Positions 54,063 through 64,000 of a DNA stretch of 64,000 bases are shown one piece after another; position 1 is the first letter of the stretch, and each line of letters starts with the position of its first letter. The position numbers and the translations under genes are program-made. The stretch spans positions 2,976,001 to 3,040,000 of the forward strand of contig WIUZ02000001.1 in the NCBI GenBank assembly GCA_015956445.1. The letters are read 5' to 3'. The notes beneath the pieces are model-generated. The model made no database searches and was not told the origin of the DNA. It saw only the letters and a list, made by a program, of their open reading frames with translations. The DNA comes from Thelephora terrestris. Lineage: Eukaryota; Basidiomycota; Agaricomycetes; Thelephorales; Thelephoraceae.

Positions 54063-56714
54063 CCTGAAGGCGAGCGCACGGACCATGTTTACTTTCCGAG
54101 GCGTCGCCAAACAAATCCATCGGATAAACCGCCGCATCGCGCCGCGAGTCGCGTCGATCGTCTCCAGACTCATCATGCTACCAACCAAAAGAGCACCAAG
54201 ATTAAAGGCTTAGTGTCCCAAACTTCTGCGTGCTTCGTGCGTCTTGGACTTTTCCAGTTTATTCTCCCACCGATAAACTGGTGTTGATGATCAACGGATG
54301 TATCCGCGGAACGGAACCGTCCGTCCGTTATCAGCTTGTCGCAAGAGAGGGCAAGTACCTTCGTCGAAGAAACTAGTGACACAAAGGCACAGTATCTTGC
54401 CGTAAAGGTTTGGCGTTTCCTCCGCACAAGCGCGGAGAGTGAGTACGTCGACAAAACTCCAGACTCCTCGAGACCGACCGGGACTCCAGTCATGTACACC
54501 GAACAGGATAATCACCGTGGAATAGCACCATACTTTGGCATTAACTCGGTCACTATACCAGGCATAACTGTTTGGCAGTGCCCCTTCATTTCTAATTAGC
54601 TGGGTTCCCAGATTCCCCCAGATTCCCAGGTGCATGCATCGTTGTATGGTCTTCACCAACATCCCCCTTTGGAAGGTTCCGCAGTTGTGTATGTTACTCA
54701 TCGTTCATTTACGTGGGCTTATGACTCTTCACTCGCATCGAATAACGACAGACGCTGTCGCCCAAGACATGATGCACATTGAGTCCGACCCTGCAATTCT
54801 GAATGGGGGTAACTCGTTCATCGAAGGCTTGGGTGAGGCACGCTCAGTTGGCTTACAGACCGATAGCCAACTACAATCTATTACAGGGCGTTAACGTTTA
54901 ACCCTGATTAAATTCACCTCTCTCTCTTCACGGCGCAGCTGGATGCTTATCCCGTCACCAGTGAACCGCCGATTGCCCATCGGGGTAAGGATGCATGCAC
55001 ATAGTTACTAGATGTCACAGAAGATCATCGATACCATGGAACCTATCTCAGAGAATTTGGACAGCGGTACCAATCTGGCACACCGGGTCGGCCGCAAGGT
55101 TTGCCATCTGACAAAGTCCTAAGGGTGTCTATTCTGAGAAACTCCCGAGGAAACTATTATGCAATGTTGGGATGCACCCGCAAGAGATACCCATGTGGTT
55201 AGTTTGACCATCATTCAAATATTCATGACGCGCTGCTAAGACCACACAATTGAGTTCTACCACAAGATGAGTCGGACACATCTACCTTCCGTGCACCCAT
55301 GGCTCGGCTACAGGCTACAGGCGGACGTTGAGGGTGAACCTTGCTGCATGTACTAAGCATCACGTTCCGACACAGAATCTGATGCCTCGCAGCAGTTGTG
55401 TGTTCATGGGGTGACATACTTAGACGATAGCGCTCCTTGCTGGGCCCACATTACCAAAAGGGCCACCAGTGTCGGAGGTGATAAGTTCATCGTCCGGGTC
55501 CCGAGGTCTCGTAGATGATTTGGCGAAAAGTAACAACTTCACGGTTGGAAGCCACTAAAGCCGGTTTGGTAGGTGTGCAATGAAGTCCCGAGCAGTAGGT
55601 CGTATTCCCGTCATCTTATCTATAACTGTCGTCCGAAATTTCTCCGATGATACCGCTAGCTGAGGCCTGAGGTTTGATGCGAATCTATCTGGAATTTGTG
55701 AAAAGAATGATAGCCAAGTATTTGAGGAATGGGTGGCAAGTCGTATGCCCGTACATAACGTGCAGTGGATGACGGCTGACTCTGGTCCTGGCCTCACGTA
55801 CGTGTTGTGTGCATTTACGCCATTGGCAGCAGCATGAAGTAACGCAAACAGAGTGGAAAAACCACAGGTACACTTCGGGTACACCTGGCCTTCCCGCGGA
55901 TGCACCACTACCGTGGCGCAGCGATCGCGAACGTCCCACCCAGCAATGAGTAAGGCACTCCAGCCGTCTAGTGGTTTCACCCTCGTCGATCTGCATTCTG
56001 GTGGCCCACTCAGGAAGCGACTTGAATGGATCAAGGGGCTGCCTGGGGTCTGGTCGATGACCAACGCGGGCGGAACGATGACGCTTGGTACAGAACTTCC
56101 AGTTGATAATATGCGTCAGTAGGGAATCTATTATGCCTCAACGACGAGACTACCTTACAGTGGCAACCCGCCTTGAGTGACTTACGGACAGGGCGGGTGG
56201 TTCCCCGAACATAGGCGACGAGGTTGGAAGGTCATCGGGGCAGGTCACAACCACTCGGCGGCCACAGACCTCGCTTATGCTTCACCGAGTGGATACCCTC
56301 GGCTCGATCGCGCTGGGGAGGGGCACGCTGGCGACCTCGTCGTTTTCCCATGAAAGTAACGGCAGAAGAGATTCCGAAAACCGAGGCTTTGGTCGCGGTG
56401 TTAGACGGTGTCATCGTAGGTCTGGTACTGATATCTCCGGACAGTGGGTCCTCAGGGGTTTTTGCCGGGGCAATTTTTGTGCCCCGCTCCTTGGACCGAT
56501 AAGCGGTTTGGTGATTGTTGTAGCTCAGTCGGATGATAGATGATATCGTGGATAGGAGGAGATGAACCGCCGCCGTGAGGGAGAATCGAATCATCTATTA
56601 GTGGTCAGTGCGGACTAACTTAGGGTAATGCGAAAATATGCGTATGGAATGGAGTGCGTGCAGTGACCCAAAAAAGTCTAATGGGTTGAATCGTGGGTGC
56701 CAAGTCCTTTGAGA
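54063..56714. other. 2.6 kb region without an assigned gene
   Basis: Short open frames only. One plus-strand stretch near 56205-56350 reads GWKVIGAGHNHSAATDLAYA and AGEGHAGDLVVFP, which looks like protein but ends in a stop and joins to nothing I could find. Another (about 55947-56121) reads KALQPSSGFTLVDLHSGGPL. These may be remnants of a decayed gene. No repeats or RNAs are recognised apart from the U2 promoter at the left end. Confidence 0.4.
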
Positions 56715-59700
56715 TCAAGAAGAACCCTCGTCTACGGGTTCGCTATCGTTCCCCTTCTCCACAGCGGCCGAGAATCTTTCAAAGATAAAAGATATCGTCC
56801 CACCGGGGGCTCGGTCCGCGGGTATTTCGATCGTGGTCGTTGAGTCGATTGGCAATGTAGCGTTCGAACCGGACTCCTGAGGCTGATCAGGGTCAAAGTC
56901 GTACATGAGGCTCTGGAGGATCTCGTCCTGAACCCTATCGCGGGAGCCCCGTCGCAACCCGTTGATGTGAGTCCATTCTCCCAGCGCCGCGAGTTGCGCC
57001 TTCTTTTTCAGCGCGTACTGTGAAAAATCCGTATCAAGGGCATCAGTGTTTCCCACATGGCGAATCCGACCGGAAGATGCGGTTTCCTTACCGATTTGTC
57101 CACAGCGTCTATGTCTTCGGAACTCAAACTCGCAGCTGTGACGAACCCTTTCAGCATCCGCTGTTCCATTTTCATCATCTCCGCTTCCTCTTCCTCAGTA
57201 TCGAAACCATCCTCATAATCATCACCATCTCCTCTTGCACATGGGCAATCGAGGAGATCGTGAGTATTACTTCCGGTGTTCGGGTGGAACGTAAATATAT
57301 CGCGGAGCTACACAGGAATAGTGAGCGTCAGAGTGGGATGTAAGCGCCAGCGTGCGCCATACGTACATCTTGAGTCGTGAAAGAATCGGAGCTCGATTCT
57401 GCAGTACCCTAAAAGAAGGTCCGGAGCAGGTCCGTTAATGGGTGGTCAGATGAACTCTAGCGGCGCCTACCGTTCCCATAACCGCTGTGATCAAGGCGTA
57501 GTGTCAGCGCTTCAAACATAGACTTCTATTAGAAGGGTGAACCCACAAGCGCTGAGTCCCAACTTGGTCACCTGGCGCTGGAAGATTTTCTCTTTCAGAA
57601 GATAAAGAAATGAGCATGGTCATCAGGTCTTCGGGAGACACACAACGTTCACACACCGTCAATTGTACCGGCGGTTAAGAAGCGATAAATGAAGACTGGG
57701 CGTTTCTGTCCGTCACTGTTGACAGGGATTGTAAATCTCCAAAGGCCCGTGACCTCTGTTGCCGAGGCACATGGCTTACCGGTGGATACGTGCCATACTC
57801 TGAAGGTCGTGACTAGCACAATGGACTGAGCGTCAGCGCCAAGACAGGCGTCTGAAGGTCGTGTGAGGGTCATTACATACCTCGGATTCCAATCTCCGTC
57901 AATCAAGCACAGTCGTGAAGCGCCTATGAGGTTGATCCCAACCCCTCCAGCTTTCGACGATAATAGAAAGACGACTTGCAAATAGGGGCTTATTCGGCAC
58001 CGAAAGGGAACTTAAATATGGGAAAACGTACAACGAGATGCTTGAGACGCCTTGTTGAAGTCGTTGACGTATTCCTGGCGCTTTTGACTTGGGGTGGATC
58101 TAGGAGAGAAGTGAAACTTCAGTATTCGGACGAGTGTGAACATACACCGGTAATGGGCGTACCCATCGAGCCGGTGGTATGTGTACGACATCTTCTTGCA
58201 GTATGCCTCAATGATATTAAGGGTCGAGGTCCAATGTGAGACGATTGCGACCTTTTCATCTGTACTCTATTCGAACCGATCAACACACGACCCCGAGCTC
58301 GAGGAGCGTGTTCGGTACCTTGCTGATGGTGCTCAAAAGGTTAGCGAGTGCCGTAAGCTTCCCTAATGGAAGCGTCAGCGTGCATTCCAATCAAACAAAG
58401 TGAACGGGCCAAACCGCTGAGGGAGACATCCTCCACTTGCGGTCTCGCAGGGAGAAATACTAGGGCGTCTAATATAGCGTTTGAGCTCGCACTCTGGCTT
58501 TCCTTTCCCTTGTTCCTATCCGTGGTGGCCTTGAGGAGAATTGGGCTGTTGCAGATTTTCTGTAATAAACCCATCATCGCCAGTGAGTCCGTCATGCTGT
58601 TCTTAATCAACGGGTCCAGGTTGTCTTTAGCGAGAATCTTCTTCAAGATCTTGGTCTGAACGCGGGTGGGAGTAATGAACACCACGTATTCACCTTCGAA
58701 TCAATGTGAGTTTATCGCCCGGGCTACTTACCGGAGACTCACTTTTCGGAGGGAGGTATTTCTTTAGGAGATTCGCTTCTCTTCGAAGTACAAACCCTTG
58801 AGCGATTTGGAGCAACTAAGAAAAATCAAGTTCGGTGGAGATCTAGCATTCCGGTCGCGCGACGTACCTCGTTGAGTTTCGTCGCTCCAAGCTTCGCCTC
58901 AGCTGTTGTGCACCCGGGTGTCCTACTCTTGAGGATCGGATTCTCATACTTTTTACGAAAGGCGCTATAGTCAGCTGTGTGCGCTCAGTGCCTACAACAG
59001 TCAACTCTAAGCATAGGACAGTACCCAAAAGTCCGGGGTTACAAAACTCCGCCTTGTTGAATTCACGATCAGTTCGTGAGAGGCAGATGAGACCATGTGA
59101 ACGAACCATAGCGTGGAACTCTCCTAGATCATTTTGAATGGGAGTTCCTGACAGAATTATTCTCCGTGGGGTTTTCAGAGCGTCAAACATTTTGGAAGTC
59201 TTATTATTGGCAGACTTCAGTCGGTGGCCTAAAAGAGTTTTCAGATAACGTTCTCCCGGATTCTGGCAGTAACCGACCCTCGTCGCATACGATTAAGCCG
59301 ATTGGTGGCCTGGAAAGTTAGGTTTCAGCCACCTTACGGTACCCGAACGAAGCAACTCAACTGGCAGTACGAAAGATCCTCGCTGAATTATGTCGTTGGT
59401 TAGTTTATTCAATGAGTTCTAGGGACCGGGAACCACCGACATGATTGACCGTAACTTCTCGTATCCAATGATCAGGACTTGATGCTTGCTGCGATTGGGT
59501 CAGGCGCCATTCACCGTATCAAAGCGGCTTTCGCAAGGACCCGCGCTCACGAATTTAGGAAAAGCTTGATCTTCGACTTATCCTTGTCTCCCGTAAGAAT
59601 ACTTACTCGGTCCCTCCCTAACCTACGTCTACCCGTGAGCGTCTTCGTCACTACAGCGCAGGATCAAACGCACCATTTGTAAAACTCGGATCTCCAGTTC

Positions 59701-61601
59701 TATACCAGACCACATGAGCCGTCAGGCGTGCATCGACAAGCGGAGGGGATACGACTTACGTTTATCAAAGAAACCGGACAGACGATGAGCGCCTTTCGGA
59801 TCACTGGCCCTGGCGCAGCGTACGGGTTCTGCCCTGAAAAGTTGCGCTCAACACCGTGGGAGACACTTTTAGAAGCACGCTAACTTAGCAACATCCAGAT
59901 AAGGGTAACCGTCTACACGAAAGTCGAGTGAAGGGTCGGTTTGGTCAATTGAAATCCTTCGTACCTGTAGGGTCTTTCCCAACCCCCTATGCAAGGAGTC
60001 GTAATCAGTCAAAGGTCCTAACTCGATTCGAAAGTTGAAAACTTACATCTCGTCCGCAAGGATACAACCTTGGCCACCATGTCCCCTGTACCCCATGACG
60101 CATTCATACATAAACTTCACACCCTCGACTTGATGGGGCCGCAATTTCCTTGAAAGTATCGGATCTATTACCACCGGAATGATGTCCAGCTTCCTGTCAT
60201 AAATAAGGCATAGAGTAAGCGCTCGGAAAATCCGGTGAGAATGTCGGGCTCTCGAACTTGGGGTTGAATTTGGCCTCGTGTTCCTTAGTGGGAACGATCA
60301 TCACCACTGCATTCTCAGCGTCTGGATTGTGCCTATGACACTAAATGTGAGTGGATGCGTCAATAGAATACACGCAAAACCCACAGGGCCTTCCGTTTTT
60401 CCTTTTTCTCGATGTGTTTGGCGTAAAAGGACGTGGGAGCGACAAAAGACTTGGAAGGTATTGAAGAGCCAGTACCGTCTAAACCTCGGTCTTCGTTCTT
60501 ATCTCTCGGAGTTGCGAATGGGACTGCCTCTGGATCAAGGGCTTCTTGCTCAGACAGATCAATACCGGTCAGTGATGGCAGCTTGGATTGAATAATCGAT
60601 GATTCTAGCTCGACCTCGCGGGCCCCGATGAACAGCCTCTGCCCGGAAACTGGCGGTTTTTCTGCCTTCTTGGTGCCGAGACTTCGTCCGAAACGTTGGT
60701 CAGTGTTTAACCTTCCAGTCTAGCGTGGAACTGACATTTTCCCTGATTCCGATACGAGCCGCAGAACCCCGCCTTCTGTGCAGGTAACAAAAGCGTCCCC
60801 ATCCCAGGTCCTGTGTTTCTTTTGCTGGGGTTTCCGCCTGCGAGAGTTTCAGCTCCCGAGAGTCAGGGAAAAGGGGCGACTAAACGAACCACTGGGCGGA
60901 CCAATACGAGTTGGGGAAGGATTTTGACGAGTCCGAGGGATTAGCAGAAATTTCCGGTGGCTTGATCAAATTTACGGGGTGAAGGGAGATTGATTTCTTC
61001 TGTGCGCTAGAAGCACCTGTGGGCGGATAGAACCGCCTCGGTGGGATGAACTGTTTGATGGAGGGTGCAGATGTCTGTACGGGGGCAGTCTCCACGTTTC
61101 CGGTATGAATGGGAGAGCAGTGCCTCCCCGACAAGAAGACCTGACGAGTGATAGAGAAATCCAAACGAACTTCCTTCTCACCCAGCTTGACGCACACCCC
61201 GTTCTCGAGTTTTGTTTGGATGGGATTCAATAGACCGGATGCGAGTCTGTAATGTATCATTTGGTTCAGCGTCTGCGGAAACATCGTTGGTTTCGCACGT
61301 TGCACTAGATTCATCCAAGAGTTTGAGGTGAGTCGAACCCTGAACAATTAGAACACCATCCCCGTCCCACGTTTTGTGTTTCTTATGCTGGGGTGATCGC
61401 CTAACGAACACCGTGAATACAGGACTACGTGAATGTGATTATCTCCACCGGGGCGTACCACTGAACGACCCAATATAGTTCGTTATTGGGATCAGGCTGA
61501 GGACCGCTTTCCTCACGCAATCTCTTTACGGAGTGGCCAGACGGACCCTGCCCATCCTCGGGTTTGCGTTTCTGACCACGAGGGTTGATGTATTGAGACA
61601 T
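56715..61601 (-). CDS. RDH54: RDH54/RAD54B-type SWI2/SNF2 DNA translocase
   Basis: A gene of about 30 introns that I could follow in frame from ATG (61601) to TGA (56715). Two similar N-terminal modules come first: [21 protein letters not shown]...[10 protein letters not shown] and [21 protein letters not shown]...[10 protein letters not shown]. The SNF2 motor follows: [20 protein letters not shown], motif [31 protein letters not shown], motif [15 protein letters not shown], motif [74 protein letters not shown], and motif [32 protein letters not shown] and [10 protein letters not shown] then mark it as RDH54/RAD54B rather than RAD54. It moves on double-stranded DNA and works with Rad51/Dmc1 in homologous recombination, mainly between homologues in meiosis. 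All motifs are intact. Exon ends are hand-called and a few may shift by a codon. Confidence 0.9.
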
Positions 61602-62404
61602 GTCCTCCGGTAAGGAATGCTACTAAGCAATCCCTTGTGTAAGGGAATACCTGAACGAAGAAAGGTGTTTGACTGAGATGGGTCGCGGTAGGTGAAGACG
61701 CGGCTTGTCACACCGTGACTGGTCGCGTTGAGGGACGCGTCTGTCGATTAGCTCACATGACCAGGCTACTGTCTTTAGCGGAGTTACGGATAAGAGGAGA
61801 ATGATCCTGTCTGTGTGGAAGGCTACCGGTTATATAGCGAAGGCGAGCGCTGAGTTCCACATACGAAAATGCCGAATCAAGCTCAAGATCAAGGGTCTTT
61901 CTGATACATGTGAGCACTAAGCTTGAAAGATCATTGTTCGACTGAGACTGGGGTGCAGTTCGCAGACGGGATTGAATTTTAACCGGAGACGGTCCGCCCG
62001 TTCCTTTGTGCCCTGTTTTATGAGGAGACGACCGCGTGTGTTCCGAGTGCAGAGATCGCAACACTCGTGTATAGCAAGGCGCTCGTGATGAGCGCTGTAC
62101 GTATCGGCCTGAACTCAATCGGACGAAACTGAGCTTTCTAAGCGCCTGCTTCTTGTGAAAACGTTTCCCATTCCCAAGCGACTTGACGCGCATATTTATT
62201 TTCCATCGCTTATCAGAGGTTTTGTATGCGAGAAGTCTTCCGAGTAATGCCACCGCTAACCCTCTCTTTTTACACTCTCGCCGTGAAAAGTAGCGTTCAT
62301 CGGATCAGACCCGCCAATGAGTTTTGAGGCCTTGAGGAACTGTGGTATATACAGTGCACCACTGAGGGCACCCTGCTCCCTCGACCACCCCTCCCTCCTC
62401 CCCA
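61602..62404. promoter_or_regulatory. Divergent intergenic region between RDH54 and the amidohydrolase gene
   Basis: 800 bp between two divergent starts. A minus-strand open frame at 61753-62253 has no ATG at its start and no family features. TATATAC near 62347 on the plus strand is a fair TATA box for the amidohydrolase gene, about 55 bp before its ATG. Confidence 0.45.
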
Positions 62405-64000
62405 ATGTCCGATTCCGAGCTTAGACAGCGTCAGCCGAGCCCGACGACGCCCCCGAAGGCACCACTAAAGTATAGAAAGGGTAGCATCCCCCCACCATCG
62501 AACCAGCCACCCGCTACGACCGCCACCCGTGGTTTCATTTTAGCTGCTTCATTGGTGTTATCCGTCATCCTCCTTCTCTACCTCCGCAACTTCCATTCCC
62601 TGTCACCGGCTAGCTCCTATATCCTCTGTTCGCCTCCTGGGACACAGCAAATTTATACCGTTGATAATGACAAGTCAGAAGTAGAGTGCATGGCCGTCAG
62701 TGGTAACCTCATAGTCGACACGGGTGCCCACGGTATGTCACATGAATGCACCAACCTATTCAGGACACCGTTCATGGCTCATTTCCCCCAGCCGACCTCA
62801 CAGGCCGATATTCATCATACAAATTGATGTACATCAAGCCCGGTGCGGTGGTGGTACCAGGACTGACAGGTAGATCCACCCCCCCCCCCCCCTGGAATGT
62901 CACATTATTACTTCATACTCTGTCCCGTAGATTCCCATGTCCACGCCTTAGAGTATGGCGCCCAGAGGCAGATCCCCATGGAGGAGGCGCGGAACGCACT
63001 GGGTGAACCCGCTTCGTTTGCGTCATACAAAGTCCAGAACGCTCTATGCTGACATTCGCGATAACCACAGAGGCTGTGGAGCACGTTTCCAACTACATCA
63101 AGGCTGACCCCGCGATCTATCACAACTTTTCTTACTTTATTGAGGGCTGGGGATGGGATCATACCAGATGGCCTGCAGAACAGTGGCCTACCACCGTATG
63201 CCAAGTTTCTGATCCATGCGAATTTGCGATCTAAATCATGTGTGATGCAGGAGGAAATGGAAAGTGACCCTTTTGTTCGTGGACGTCAAGTGGTCCTTCA
63301 GAGCAAGGATGGACATGCCCTTTGGGTATCACAAAGGGTTCTAGATGCCATGGCCCCGATCCCCGCCCATGTCGAAGGCGGCCACATTGTTCGTGATGAG
63401 ACAGGGAATCCTACCGGTCAGCGCACTCCATCGATGTCATGAGGCCTGCACCTGCCTGACACATGGCCCCAGGCGTATTTTTGGACAACGCTCAGGATCT
63501 GGTTCCCAGACCTCCTCCAACTGAGAAGCAGCTCCTCAAACGATGGTCGATTATGGTCAGGGACGCGCATGCGGTAGGCTTGACTTCAGTGCATGACGCG
63601 GGTTTCAGTCCTGTTTCATTAAAGTTCTTTGAATGGTAAGCATCCTACGTAATCTCAGCGTCACCTACTTGCCTGCTGATTCGTTCACAGCCAAGCTAAG
63701 AACAATAATTTACCGGTAGGCCTTCACGCTAGAACCTTCGATGCACGATGGTGATGTTATGACGTTAGCTACGCGTCTATGGCATGAGATATTTCGATGA
63801 AAGTGGCCCCTATTGGGGTAACACCTCCGCAAAGATCATCGCCGCCGGAAACAACCGCCTCACTTCTCGCAGTGTTAAAATATTCGGGGATGGTGAGCAG
63901 ATGTGTCGTGTACAAGAGAACAACGAGCCACTGACTACGTGCTGTAGGCGCTTTGAGATCAGGAGGTGCAGCTGTATGTCATCGCTCGGTTCGCCTCCGA
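62405..64000 (+). CDS. YtcJ-like amidohydrolase (amidohydrolase family 3), 3' truncated by the window
   Basis: Starts MSDSELRQRQPSPTTPP with one transmembrane helix at about residues 40-58 (GFILAASLVLSVILLLYLRN), so a type II membrane anchor or uncleaved signal. The catalytic domain is spread over small exons: IYTVDNDKSEVECMAVSGNL, VVVPGLTDSHVHALEYGAQR (the HxH metal pair), GWGWDHTRWPAEQWPTT, FVRGRQVVLQSKDGHALWVS, VGLTSVHDAG, YGMRYFDESG and RSVKIFGDGALRSGGAA, where the window ends. Introns include about 62734-62800, 62861-62930, 63004-63068, 63199-63250, 63419-63471 and others near the right edge. The family hydrolyses amide or related bonds with one or two metal ions; the substrate is unknown. 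The frame is intact as far as seen. Confidence 0.85.

Noticed and set aside
56715-61601. RDH54 as a pseudogene, because the raw frames look badly broken
   Set aside because: The breaks are introns; about 30 short introns restore every helicase motif in frame.
61753-62253. Minus-strand gene upstream of RDH54
   Set aside because: The 166-codon frame begins at GTG, not ATG, and has no conserved features or plausible introns.

Overview
The window is nuclear DNA of a filamentous basidiomycete, most likely Agaricomycotina. The evidence is dense genes split by many 35-60 nt introns (GTRNGY...CTNAY...YAG), a basidiomycete-type 7TM receptor, a DUF7082/Medusa-type regulator, an HMG-box regulator and Tnp2-type transposases. 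No species can be named from the sequence.

Layout, left to right: 3' part of a DUF7082 regulator (+, 1-1043); mitochondrial LETM1/Mdm38 (-, 1711-3139); a 16 kb block of mobile DNA (3429-19441); a DOCK-family Rho GEF (+, 20064-27137); an HMG-box regulator (-, 28570-30366); the biotin-carrying subunit of methylcrotonoyl-CoA carboxylase (+, 31617-34590); a small unknown protein (+, 35602-36266); an unknown basic protein (+, 37030-38314); a 3.8 kb gene-poor stretch; a G-protein alpha subunit (-, 42153-43626); a 1364-aa Ser/Pro-rich single-pass membrane protein (+, 44029-48565); a 7TM receptor (-, 49055-51089); MED27 (-, 51350-52399); a GNAT acetyltransferase (+, 52586-53732); a U2 snRNA gene (-, about 53845-54027); a gene-poor stretch; an RDH54/RAD54B recombination translocase (-, 56715-61601); and the 5' part of a YtcJ-like amidohydrolase (+, from 62405).

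The accessory region is the main interest. Two complete, related but diverged DNA transposons (A, 3436-9601; B, 9857-19434) lie head to tail, 255 bp apart, in what was about 1.2 kb of sequence between LETM1 and the DOCK gene. Each has terminal inverted repeats starting CCC(A/G)GT and a perfect 7-bp target duplication (TGTCAAC for A, CTTGAAG for B). Each carries the same two genes in the same order: a roughly 1000-aa Tnp2-like transposase with a CxCxxC...H N-terminus, and a roughly 560-aa partner with a coiled coil, a conserved central domain, a Pro-rich linker and a basic, HMG-like C-terminus. Canonical CACTA elements, which also use Tnp2-type transposases, make 3-bp duplications and end in CACTA, so this looks like a distinct two-gene transposon group. 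Copy A reads open throughout. Copy B is dead: one in-frame stop in the transposase, and a 3.3 kb insertion inside the partner gene. That insertion itself carries an intact four-exon gene on the opposite strand.

Host gene models were built by hand splicing. Most join in frame to a stop and recover conserved family motifs across the introns. A Gpa-type alpha subunit and a 7TM receptor 5.4 kb apart could act in one pathway, but this is inferred from families, not shown. Two gaps (38.3-42.1 kb and 54.0-56.7 kb) hold coding-looking scraps that I could not assign.
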